Origin: Bacillota bacterium
Lineage (GTDB): Bacteria > Bacillota > Clostridia > Caldicoprobacterales > Xylanivirgaceae
DNA: 38,340 nucleotides
Assembly: GCA_023621995.1 (NCBI GenBank)
Contig: JAMOAB010000083.1
Span: forward strand, 1-38,340
Reading direction: 5' to 3'
Positions 22,501 through 30,100 of this stretch are shown piece by piece. The notes below the pieces were generated by a model that was given only the letters and a program-made list of their open reading frames with translations, was not told where the DNA came from and searched no databases. The translations under genes and the position numbers were made by a program. Position 1 is the stretch's first letter, and each line of letters opens with the position of its first letter.

Positions 22501-24579
22501 CGAAAAAATTTTGATAGAACTTATAAGGAATTAAATGCGATCAATTCAGAGTTAATAGATTTAAATAATGAGAGATTAGAAGTAGAAAGAGCTATATTTG
22601 AAGCTACACGACCTAAGCTGGTTGGTCATCAATTCACAGGTGGTGACCATGAAATTCAAACAGTGGCAAGACCAATAGATGAAGTTGTGGCTTCATATAG
22701 AGATTTACTACCTGCTTTTGGTATTGATTTAGACAAGTTTGAGGGAGGTTTGGATCAGTTAGCTTCTCTGTTTAAGGAAGGGAAATTTGATGTTGATGAA
22801 TATGAAGATTCACTAAGAGAAGTATCTCAGCAATTAGGAATAGCTGATAGGGATTTTGGTCGGTTTAAGGAAATAATACGAGATTTAAACAATGAAATAA
22901 ATTTAGGTAAGAAGAGCTTGTATGAATATATAGCAGCATTAGAGGCAGCAGGTACAAAAGGTGAAAAACTAAGAATAGGTTCATTGTTGAAGAAAACAGA
23001 TGGTGGAGAGGGCGAAGTTGAAGGTACTGAGCCAAAATCAGATGTTACAGGTAAAGGATTATTGGGCTTAGGGGCATTATCTGTTCTCGGTAAGGGGGCT
23101 GGAAAAGCAGGAGGATCAGGTGGTAAGATAAAAGCATTTGGTAAAGGGTTAGCTTTGAGTGTTAAGGGAATGATCTCAAGAATTCCCCATATGATGTTAA
23201 TGTATGCTGGAGTATCCACATTAGGTGCTATATTAGGTGGGTTAACAGAAAGAAGTATGACAGAAGCAGAAAGACTATCAATGGAAGCAGATAAGTTAGA
23301 AAAGCATATAAATAAAGCGGTTGGCTGGAAAGTAGAGGTAGATGATAGTGGCATCAAACAATTAGGTAAGAAGATAGTTAATGTTACTGGTGCTGTATGG
23401 GGCGGAGCATTAAATCAATTAAATAGATGGATGGGTGGAACTGCACCTTCGTTTAAAGAAACTTGGGCTATACGAAAAGAAGCTTGGAAGCATCCGGAAC
23501 TAACAAAAGATGATTTAAGATTACAATTAGAAGAGCAATTTGATGTTCAATTAAAACGTGCTAAAGCTAACTATAAAAGGCAGCAAGAATATTTAAGTAA
23601 GAATCCATTTGTAGATCCTACTACTGGGGGGCTAAGAGAAGTAGGAGATCCTTATTTTCAGACAATGCCATTGGAAGATTTAATGGAGTTTCTAGATAAA
23701 AGAATGAAGGAACTGAATAAGGCTTTAACTGAGAGTGACGCATTGTTTACTAAAGAAAAAGTTAAAATATTAATGAGTGGGCTTTCTAACAATTCAAAAG
23801 AATTAAGAGAAGCAATAAAAAATCATTTGGATAGAAATATATCAGAAATGACTAGATTAGTTAATGAACTTAAAGAATATCTTCCTAGGTTGGTTCCTGG
23901 TACAGAGGCTCATACAGGGATGCAGTTACAAATATTAGATTTAGAGAATAGGATAGCGGAAGCAGAATTACAGAAGTTTGAAACAGATTTTTCAGAATTT
24001 GATGAAATTATGGAAAGATATAATCGACAATCTACACTTATTCAGACTAAGTATGATATTAAAAAATATGATGCTATATTATCAGGAATACAGAAAGAGT
24101 CTTCAGCTATTAAACAAATAGAGAAAAAAATGGCTGAAGAGCAGGTTAGAATGATAACAAGTATACAAAATAAATTGGATAATTTAAAGCAACAATATGC
24201 AGATAAACCTGATCAAAGAGAGAAAATATTGATTCAAATTCAACAATTAGAAGCTGATAAAAAACGAATTTTGACCGATATAAAAGATAGGATGAGTGAA
24301 GGTTTATCTACATTTAATCTTCCATCTGATATAAAACCTATAACATATTATGAGGCTATGACAAGGAATAACACTCATAGAAATATGACTGTAAGGGCAG
24401 GGGATGCAATAGTAAATGTTAATATAGATAAAATGTCAGGATCAGATGCAGATTTAGATAGGTTGAGTCGAGCGGTCAGTAGTGCTGTGGCTCAGGCACA
24501 GAAAAATTTTGTTAGACAATTTGCTAATGATGTTAAATCTGGTATGGGTAACAACTATTATAGTTGGAATAATTATTAA
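16531..24579 (+). CDS. Tape measure protein (2682 aa)
   Basis: The largest gene, starting at ATG 16531 behind GAGGTG. It is almost entirely helical, with charged coiled-coil segments through residues 1-1400 (many ISDIND/LENK-type heptads) and again ~1700-1900 and ~2350-2620. A Gly/Ala-rich, hydrophobic stretch near 2175-2245 (GLLGLGALSVLGKGAGKAGG, then MLMYAGVSTLGAILGG) is the likely membrane-active region that helps DNA cross the host membrane. No lysozyme, peptidase or SLT motif is visible inside it, unlike many Gram-positive phage TMPs. Role: sets tail length and is ejected first. At ~0.15 nm per residue it implies a tail near 400 nm (family rule, inference). It ends at the terminator 24578-24600. 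Confidence 0.93.
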   Translation: MADKKEATHSLRTEIEMLFKSEGASDLVGDINDISDQVRKLTNPVRQLTDAFKELNASPVKDLVRTLENFSLDSVAVDASDLRKVLENKIARAITKSKIEFIGDEGSERYPFKVKLGADFWKKNQKNITEALAESFTNLEVDVSDIPPLDSREILAEFQKKFNEQIVELIKDEEVFSLYTKDPGVDKKKFKYKRKFKLDEKAVDQIISAIEEEFIKVLSDPDNIVLENIPKLNIKSSELNKAVQKIQESIGDIDSLLGVEVEALDDLPNIEDKLIGFRNNLSEIIKEINILAEQLESLSMGKITEDDFQQAIESINNLKGNVLVKLDEWVKDIVLIVDHNLDLRPSLDSFKESINNLNNYFDSVFQQQIQLLQNDIEKVLGNIKSEEDKKDTLKGKKIDITQLIIDVISENLMDSDFIVDIDMGLIDDVLGQWILDFNIALSEDLKTLTDSISKDIADVFEQIFVELDNTRNNIEQSISEIFGTAQPLIDAGDLEDVLRVLEREIYNYIIGTLTNVTLQNIGTLDIEFKLPKSFQRDIKQIVDKSIREYSRKIVDSYKSEEFGGEGIEETVEKLNKHATMLVNAVMREVNQTLTDIRKEFLHSDDRWVESTKNLKKVFDRNVESLTKSYIKVLEDSINTIILTEESLSQVHDQIADQIAESIKVSKIEVDETETTVKLDKIYRLILSQITSEIAESINYWNPNIEINESIDGSKISQRLTEMINEMLEYKIENWVNNIKYDDSGLDAVGGREKLNIAKLLDDIMTGIEGALQRQINSLIQETNSLDNGVLSVNVTDIMNRIDSLIKEAVLNRVEKISLEQIDSEGFKLDLNKPVKKALNKIKKVINEVTNYAIASVEDMEIEEVELNIRTKRLQNNINNLIQKIVNEKAKQITAYGNQLVSEIDVDSEHLVELKNSIGDIVDNMIGGYIIAAESVSSSMYSEEELSKIYTKLSNGFADSFSIMVDDFLNAVKLVGAGDFSISTSKLHPKIRRALAESHDMSVREFVKEFPEIKGDDAQRVLMQKNVEMITKAIDDVIQLSVKQMLSSYEDSIKQVVIEPDESLVEYIYDRLIALQDTVITRAKKMVKDQFKYLTEEIKQMNIEAKSMGYKPTKAFINEVSKATGGARASTKQSDLMTKDILKGMDIKIEHASMSGADVVADGLKIDSSSVEIPEINDLVTKASSVVVDGKVVDLNIDRFPVEKIVTPIENLLTSELPFDADTPHLVNYLDDITKSYFSPSNVFKRGYERFDVEDIFLRNVVEPYEGLFEGVTKNMAKYFAVGYMMRLPIKAITEANKIASELDYHLAKARQNIIIKDPQMTTTAQRIVYDRYKAEGLDVSSKEFREDVNKEAANLRNIMNNQMSEYLLNISKAYYQEIADVGRYYSIASRRSRDPYEALTKTREIAKIAAVEEDLDTDFAATGLEALAAQWGVDIAELDKYTNMLLKTAMLSNTTVTDLLMAQRDTAAMFKSRLKGLEDEEAFATAMALSSMFVQATGKSGREAGTFWRNILQKPYVKDSRKFLEQASQLEGFENLSPYYVDETGQKVQKDFLTMFSNILETVVKVDDPSAMSVLSEIFPIRTIGGAESVSALVEDLKLDLERSIEILKDMGELDEDVTVDTANIREVIEKYIENIMEVTEEDIGMYLAGLQDTTQFAAKGLQAQWQSTVYSIFRELKEETSSVMTYFTAILRKFEENSDKLSEVIGVFMKLGISYLGKDVINRVIQKGMEAPIKLTDMQKEMANKYMELQARDKALGIREETLRYPLVEYSLRMAEVDKDITRLQDERHQLHTFIQDMEAKEVLTDEDRIELRKAEMQRDMYDDQLIKLRNTYNQLEKNVDRLTTEYKDVINAHREVVQLGKFLQGSMGARNVEELKDSFANYLRNTEIYSKVAPLALRSTLEHDDQWYEQLHNRKAEIENMLISQQREMFKYFTDTQGEKSYEILKNILGDEFENKFYTLGEVLSEETMDVLSKINKHMEFDEEYAKMRKNFDRTYKELNAINSELIDLNNERLEVERAIFEATRPKLVGHQFTGGDHEIQTVARPIDEVVASYRDLLPAFGIDLDKFEGGLDQLASLFKEGKFDVDEYEDSLREVSQQLGIADRDFGRFKEIIRDLNNEINLGKKSLYEYIAALEAAGTKGEKLRIGSLLKKTDGGEGEVEGTEPKSDVTGKGLLGLGALSVLGKGAGKAGGSGGKIKAFGKGLALSVKGMISRIPHMMLMYAGVSTLGAILGGLTERSMTEAERLSMEADKLEKHINKAVGWKVEVDDSGIKQLGKKIVNVTGAVWGGALNQLNRWMGGTAPSFKETWAIRKEAWKHPELTKDDLRLQLEEQFDVQLKRAKANYKRQQEYLSKNPFVDPTTGGLREVGDPYFQTMPLEDLMEFLDKRMKELNKALTESDALFTKEKVKILMSGLSNNSKELREAIKNHLDRNISEMTRLVNELKEYLPRLVPGTEAHTGMQLQILDLENRIAEAELQKFETDFSEFDEIMERYNRQSTLIQTKYDIKKYDAILSGIQKESSAIKQIEKKMAEEQVRMITSIQNKLDNLKQQYADKPDQREKILIQIQQLEADKKRILTDIKDRMSEGLSTFNLPSDIKPITYYEAMTRNNTHRNMTVRAGDAIVNVNIDKMSGSDADLDRLSRAVSSAVAQAQKNFVRQFANDVKSGMGNNYYSWNNY

Positions 24580-24607
24580 GCCTGCAATTATTGCAGGCTT
24601 AATTTTA
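24578..24607 (+). terminator. Intrinsic terminator after the tape measure gene
   Basis: AAGCCTGCAA (24578-24587) pairs perfectly with TTGCAGGCTT (24591-24600), 10 bp, with loop TTA; AATTTTA follows. The TMP stop TAA (24577-24579) overlaps its left arm. It ends the connector/tail transcript just before the moron promoter. Confidence 0.85.
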
Positions 24608-24616
24608 TGGTATAAT
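24588..24616 (+). promoter_or_regulatory. Extended -10 promoter of the membrane-protein moron
   Basis: A consensus -10, TATAAT (24611-24616), preceded by TGG gives the extended TGnTATAAT form. TTATTG (24588-24593) lies 17 nt upstream as a weak -35 and overlaps the terminator hairpin. Transcription would start near 24623, a few nt before the coding start at 24638. Confidence 0.65.
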
Positions 24617-24637
24617 TATATTATGGGGGTGGGCTAT

Positions 24638-25051
24638 GTGAGTAAAGGTGCTAGAATTTTTTATATGTTTTTTGTTTTATTAGTAATAATGATAGCTGTT
24701 GATACTTGGTATTATAATAAGACAGGGATTACGTATTTAGATGAATTAGAAATATTTCTAGTAGGTCTAGTTTTTGATTTGATTTTATCAGTTTTTATTA
24801 TTTGCTTGTGGGACTATGTTTCAATAAGATTGGATGTTTCCAATAGTCCATTGTGGAGGATATTTAAAGGAGCAGTAGTATCAACTAGTTGGTTTTTGGC
24901 TGCTATTGTAGCAATAATGATTATATTTGGTATATTATCAGACATGAACTCTCAAGGGTTTTTGACTAAGGATTTTATAAAGATTATTTTTATTTTATGG
25001 GGAATTATTACAATTATAAATGCAATATACTCTCTTAAAAAAGACTCATAG
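24638..25051 (+). CDS. Small integral membrane protein, moron (137 aa)
   Basis: I choose GTG 24638 (MSKGARIFYMFF) behind GGGGGTGGG; ATG 24623 in frame would add five residues but has no RBS and lies too close to the promoter. Four hydrophobic segments are visible at residues ~8-25, ~40-62, ~82-104 and ~115-132. There is no signal peptidase site and no holin hallmark. It differs from its neighbours in hydrophobicity and in having its own promoter and terminators on both sides, the definition of a phage moron expressed independently of the lytic programme. Such membrane morons often block superinfection. A holin is the main alternative, but its place between TMP and baseplate genes, without an endolysin beside it, argues against that. 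Confidence 0.75.
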   Translation: MSKGARIFYMFFVLLVIMIAVDTWYYNKTGITYLDELEIFLVGLVFDLILSVFIICLWDYVSIRLDVSNSPLWRIFKGAVVSTSWFLAAIVAIMIIFGILSDMNSQGFLTKDFIKIIFILWGIITIINAIYSLKKDS

Positions 25052-25063
25052 TGAGTCTTTTTT
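25037..25063 (+). terminator. Perfect terminator of the moron unit
   Basis: AAAAAAGACTCA (25037-25048) pairs with TGAGTCTTTTTT (25052-25063), 12 bp perfect, loop TAG, which is the stop codon of the moron (25049-25051). The A and T tracts make it bidirectional. Confidence 0.92.
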
Positions 25064-25079
25064 ATTTACTAAAGATACT

Positions 25080-25108
25080 TTGATAACACATTATACCTAT
25101 ACTATTAA
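25080..25108 (+). promoter_or_regulatory. Candidate promoter of the baseplate operon
   Basis: TTGATA (25080-25085, five of six matches to the -35 consensus) and TATTAA (25103-25108, four of six to the -10) are separated by 17 nt. It lies between a perfect terminator and the first baseplate gene, where a new start is required unless terminators are antagonised by a late regulator. Confidence 0.5.
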
Positions 25109-25128
25109 GTAGAATTGGGGGTGTGTAA

Positions 25129-25752
25129 ATGTCAAGACAAAAACCTTATGTAAATCCATTAGATGATGATAAACATAAGTATAAAAAAAGATTGTTTGTG
25201 GATGTAGGAATGAAGTTTGAGGAAGTTAATGCACGTATTGTTGAACCATATACCCCACCATCACCAGTGCCTAAGGTTGCTAAAATTGATATATTAGAGG
25301 GACCTTCCCATCTACATCATTCAGGGATTTCAGCATATAAATCAACATTTGGATTGTTATTTTTAGATAGGCGTTCTTATGTTGAATATATGAGTTATAT
25401 AGGTGGTGCTCATAAATTTTATGATGAAAGAGGACAAATTTATATTGGAACAGTTGATGATGTCAAACCTAGGGCAGTAGAAGCAAATACACGATATTTG
25501 TTAGATGTAACTTTGATACTTATAAAAAAAGATCAGTACGATAAAAAGGATTTTTTTCAATTTCAAGATATACAAGGGCATTGGGCGGAGGATCAGATAA
25601 GTGAGATGGCAAATTTAGGAATATTATCTGTTACTACTGTGGATGGAGAGCCCGTATTGTATTTTAGACCTAATGACTATACTACTCGAGCTGAGTTTGT
25701 TGCAATGTTAAATAGAACAAGAAGATTATTAGAGAAAGTATTAAGGGAGTAG
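25129..25752 (+). CDS. Distal-tail-like protein with C-terminal SLH domain (207 aa)
   Basis: ATG 25129 behind GGGGGTG. Residues ~50-140 are a beta domain (KIDILEGPSHLHHSGISAYK ... ANTRYLLDVTLILIKKDQYD), which in this slot directly after the tape measure could be a Dit-like tail-tip protein. Residues ~143-203 match an S-layer-homology module: FQDIQGHWAEDQISEMANLG then YFRPNDYTTRAEFVAMLNR, with the GHWA start and the F-x-P...TRAEF ending of the family. SLH modules bind pyruvylated secondary cell-wall polysaccharide. This protein has a single module, whereas stable S-layer anchoring normally uses three. Next gene is in the same frame after TAG-ATA-AAT but has its own ATG and RBS. Confidence 0.8.
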   Translation: MSRQKPYVNPLDDDKHKYKKRLFVDVGMKFEEVNARIVEPYTPPSPVPKVAKIDILEGPSHLHHSGISAYKSTFGLLFLDRRSYVEYMSYIGGAHKFYDERGQIYIGTVDDVKPRAVEANTRYLLDVTLILIKKDQYDKKDFFQFQDIQGHWAEDQISEMANLGILSVTTVDGEPVLYFRPNDYTTRAEFVAMLNRTRRLLEKVLRE

Positions 25753-25758
25753 ATAAAT

Positions 25759-27183
25759 ATGGGCAGATTTTTAGATGTCACTTCTAATAAATGGTATTAT
25801 AATGAAATAGTTGAAGCTTCAAACATTATTTTAGAGGATGGTGATCCTCTAATATTAGGGATACCATATAATGTTTTTGAAGAAGGTAAACCATACATTT
25901 ACCAGGAATTTAAAGCTACAGCAGGGCAAAAAGATTTTACATTAGATAAAGCCATTAAGCCAACTAATGATAATCCTTTATTTGTTTATATAAATGGAGT
26001 CCAGACTGTATATAAGGAGATTAGTACAGAGGGTGGGAAAACAAAAGTCACATTGTATAGTGGGGCACCTGCAAATGCTATTGTAGCATTTGCAAGTTAT
26101 GGCGTTCCAAAATTAGATGAATTTGGAAGACCCACACAAACTAGCAGTGAAAGTATAAGGTATCCGAATAAGAGATTAAAAGGATATGAAAATTATTACT
26201 ATAATCCTTTTTATCGTGATAAAAGGGAGTACGTTTCAGTATTTGGTAAATATCTAAAACGTGCTAATATAACCCAAGAAGAGTGGGATGCAGACCCAAA
26301 TAGAAGGCAAGAGGTACTGAGGAAACATATTAGTTATCATGATGATGTGTATTTTATAGCTCCTGATGGTATTTTGCATGTTCCATATAACCTAAATGGT
26401 GTTACTTGTAAAGTTACTTATCTTACTAATGAGGGTTATATAAAAGTGAATACAGAGGAGGTTACCCCTGTAACTGATACTGTATTATTTTATAATCGAG
26501 TATTCCCTGATGCTTATATTACAAGGGCAGAAGCTTTTGTGCTTGTGGACAGATTAAGAAGAACTTTTTACAGTAGATTTTCTGATACAAAGGCTTCAAC
26601 ACATATACTTGATGTTGAAATAGAAGCATATGATTGGCAAAGAGCAGTTAGTATACCTGGTAGATATGATGTAGGTAAAAATGATATGGAAGTTTATTTA
26701 AATGGTAAAAAACAAAAAGTTGGTGTAGATTATGAAGAATATGATGGTTATACTATCATATTTAAAAATTATTTAAAAGAAGGCGATATTGTAAGGATAA
26801 AAAGAGAGAAGACAAAAAGTAATCATTTAGCAGATGTTGGAATTTACACTAAATATTATAGAGTTGATAAAGGTACCTACATATTGGTTAATGGTACTGT
26901 AGGTAATGAAGATCCTAGAAAAGATTCATGGTGGGCACCTCATATACTTGCACTGGAGCAAGAAATGTTAAGTGATGGAGAATTAATGGTAAATGGAATG
27001 CCAGTAAAAGGAATTACATTACATGAAGGTATAAAAGCTGTTCCTGTTAATTCGATGAAACATCCTGTTCAGGAGGGAGAGGGTGGGGAGGTGTGGTTTA
27101 TGCCTAATACATTTATGACTAGAGCACATGCTGTTACCATATTAAATAGATTCAGGAAACTAATGATGGAAAGGTTCTTGTAG
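25759..27183 (+). CDS. Baseplate protein with split SLH modules and beta insert domains (474 aa)
   Basis: ATG 25759 with AAGGGAG 10 nt upstream. It begins with an SLH-like first half (RFLDVTSNKWYYNEIVEASN) and contains SLH-like second halves at ~247-268 (FPDAYITRAEAFVLVDRLRR) and ~446-467 (FMPNTFMTRAHAVTILNRFR), with a matching first half near 391 (WWAPHILALEQEM). Between the halves lie beta domains with a shared pattern, FVYINGVQTVYKEI (~70-83) and EVYLNGKKQKVGVDYEEYDG (~313-332), an 'NG' beta repeat seen in phage tail proteins. With the preceding gene's module it could complete a three-module SLH-type pocket. Function proposed: binding to cell-wall polysaccharide at the tail tip. SLH halves are clear; the split arrangement is my interpretation. 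Confidence 0.75.
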   Translation: MGRFLDVTSNKWYYNEIVEASNIILEDGDPLILGIPYNVFEEGKPYIYQEFKATAGQKDFTLDKAIKPTNDNPLFVYINGVQTVYKEISTEGGKTKVTLYSGAPANAIVAFASYGVPKLDEFGRPTQTSSESIRYPNKRLKGYENYYYNPFYRDKREYVSVFGKYLKRANITQEEWDADPNRRQEVLRKHISYHDDVYFIAPDGILHVPYNLNGVTCKVTYLTNEGYIKVNTEEVTPVTDTVLFYNRVFPDAYITRAEAFVLVDRLRRTFYSRFSDTKASTHILDVEIEAYDWQRAVSIPGRYDVGKNDMEVYLNGKKQKVGVDYEEYDGYTIIFKNYLKEGDIVRIKREKTKSNHLADVGIYTKYYRVDKGTYILVNGTVGNEDPRKDSWWAPHILALEQEMLSDGELMVNGMPVKGITLHEGIKAVPVNSMKHPVQEGEGGEVWFMPNTFMTRAHAVTILNRFRKLMMERFL

Positions 27184-27191
27184 GTGATATT

Positions 27192-30100
27192 ATGCAGTAT
27201 TTATCAAAAGACTTTAAAAATAAATTAAAAGATAATTTAAAAGCAGGGCAATATTCTCGACCAAGATGCATTGTAGAAGTGGATAGGATGGCATTTATTC
27301 CTGGAAAAATTGAACAGTTAACTATAGATGATTTTGATCTAGATACAGAGGTAGAGGTTCAGCGAGAGTGGATAGAGGCAAATGAAAGTGGTTTGTTTAA
27401 TGGAAGCACAACTATTAATACAGATAATATTGTTTTTCCAGTCCAGGGAATGTCTTTAAGTAATGTTACAAGTGAGTTTGGTGCAGCAAGGAGTGGAGGG
27501 AGAAAGCATCAAGGTATTGATATAGCATTGAATGAGAAAGCTTTTCCTGAGCGTAGGGGTGTAGGTACTCCTATATTAGCAGCATGGGGTGGAAAAGTTA
27601 GCACTGTAAGAAAATCTAATTTATACAATGGATATGGTATTTATGTAGATATTATCCACCCCAATGGATTAAGAACGAGGTATGCACATTTAGATAATGC
27701 TTTAGTTTCAGTTGGAGATGTGGTGTCACCTGGACAAGTAATTGGTGAAGGTGGTAATACTGGTAGTGTTAGAAGTAGTGGGAAAGCAGTGTTAGGGTCA
27801 TATAGTGATACAAGTTCTATGAGATATAAGGGGTATGGTGCTCATTTACATTTTGAAGTACATGAAAGTGTTGATGATAAGGGTAATTATAGAGCAGTTA
27901 ATCCTCGTCCTTATTTAGAAGGCAAGAAAAAACCTGCTACTTCTATATCTCAGCAGGGGGACGGAGTAATAAAACAGAGGTCTGTTGTTGGGTACAAAAA
28001 TGCAACTAGATTAAATGAGACATTTTTTAAGAAAGATTGGTATAAAAATCCTAAGTATACATTTAAGGATAAATTTTTAAAACTATCATCTCTTGAAAAG
28101 AATACAATAGGTGGTGTGCATAATTGGAATACACTAACATTTAAAAAGAAACTTTTTTCCAGAGGTATAACAACTGGAATGAATATAAAAATGAAGATGC
28201 CAAAAGCAGGATATATGGATATTGTTATAAGATCTAATTTTTCTAGTGCAGATGGTGATGAATTTTACATTACTATAAATGATCCTAAGAAACGCTCAGT
28301 GAATTTAAAACAGTTTAGTGGTTTAGGGAGAGTACAAGAATTAAAAAAGATTTATGTACCTTCAGGAGATGTAAATATAGATATAACTATAAAGTGGGGC
28401 GGAAAAGATGCAGTTAAGAATGGTAAAAAGACAGATAAAAAATTTTCTATAGGTCGGATAAAAATAGTAGATATAGTACCCACAAAAGAAGTTGCTAGTC
28501 ATTTTTATTTAGACAAAGGCTACAGCACAAAACAAGAAGATTTTATAAAAACACAGGGTGGTTATTGGGAAGAACGGGAGATAGTTGATTTTGTATTTTC
28601 TAATGAGCCCCAAGTATTTGATTTATCTGTGGGCGAATTTGTGTACACTGATACATTAACATTGGATAAGGTTAGTTCTTGTGATATAGTCACTTCGTTG
28701 GAGCAGGATTCAGCAGAAGCTATTATTACTATACCAAATCCTAATGGGTTTTATAGCCCTGAGTATAATCCATACTATTTCCCCGAGCTTTTTAATCCAA
28801 GTCCATTTTCATATTTTCTAGGTGGGTTTCAAACAGGGACTTTGTCTAATAATACACCTATAAGAATTTATATGGGATATGGTGAAGAGGTTATTAGGGT
28901 ATTTACAGGATTAATAGACAAGATAGATGTAAGAAATGATCCACCAACGATAACTATTACTGCAAGAGATATGTATAAAAAGATTTCTGATAAAGTGTTA
29001 ACTGAAACTAAACAGTATCCTGCAATAGATTTAATAGATGATTTTCCTGGTGGAACCCCTCAATCAGAGAATGCTTTCATTAATGAAATAGCCCCAGGGG
29101 CTATGGAAACTTATAAACAATATGGTATTTTACCTTCTATTACAATTGCTCAGGCAATTCTGGAATCTGGGTGGGGAAAACATAGGATAGGAAACAATAT
29201 ATTTGGGATAAAAGCAGGGGATGGATGGAAGGGAAAGACTGTAACTAGAACAACTACAGAGTATGTAAATGGACAATGGGTATCAGTAAAATCTACTTTT
29301 AGAGATTATGATTCTGTTGCAGATTCTATTAAGGATCATGCTAAATTGGTTGGGACAGCATCTAGGTATGAACCAGTTAGGAATGCTAAGGATTATAAGG
29401 AAGCTGCTAGAGCTCTGCAATCTGCTGGTTACGCAACAGACCCTAAATATGCACAAAAATTAATAAATATAATTGAGCAAAATAATTTAACCATGTTTGA
29501 CGAAGCAACTGAAGGTGGGGTCACAATGTCTGGTGGAGAAGTTGGGGGAGAAAAAGTAGCTTGGCTTAAATCAGCAGTAGTGCAGGATTTAATAGCACAT
29601 GCAGGTATGTTTGGATGGCGGAGGCATCCAGAAGATTTAAAATATCCTGATGCTGTCATTGAAGAGTCTTATTTAATTTCTATAGATCAGGAAAGTGGGA
29701 CTTATGTAAGAGCTGTACCTGGGAAAGAGGGGGAATTTGAGGTAGTTAATTTAGAAGCTTCACCCACCCCAAAAGGATGGATGAACCCATATACAGATGA
29801 GTATGGAAGAACATTTGTGCAATATCAACATCGGGTGGGGGAATGTATAAGTGAAGTATTGAAAGATACTCACTATAGATCTTATTGTGATAGGTATGGA
29901 ACATATAGATTAGAAACTATGGATTATAACAAACCGATAGTAGATACTTACACGTACAGAGAGAATTTAGTTATGGTGGATAAAACAATAGATTTTTCGA
30001 GGGCTCGAAGTCATATAATTGTGGTGGATGAAGAGGGCAACAAGTCAAGTTTTTTAGACAAAGAAATTTTAATGGAGCTAAAGGGTGAAGTAAGAACTGC

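Noticed and set aside
22827-23357. 176-codon minus-strand open frame inside the tape measure gene
   Set aside because: Low-complexity Pro/Ser-rich shadow of the coding strand with no RBS; the plus-strand frame is clearly the real gene.
25750-25761. Possible amber readthrough joining the two SLH genes (same frame, TAG-ATA-AAT-ATG)
   Set aside because: The second gene has its own ATG with AAGGGAG at suitable distance, so separate translation is the simpler reading.
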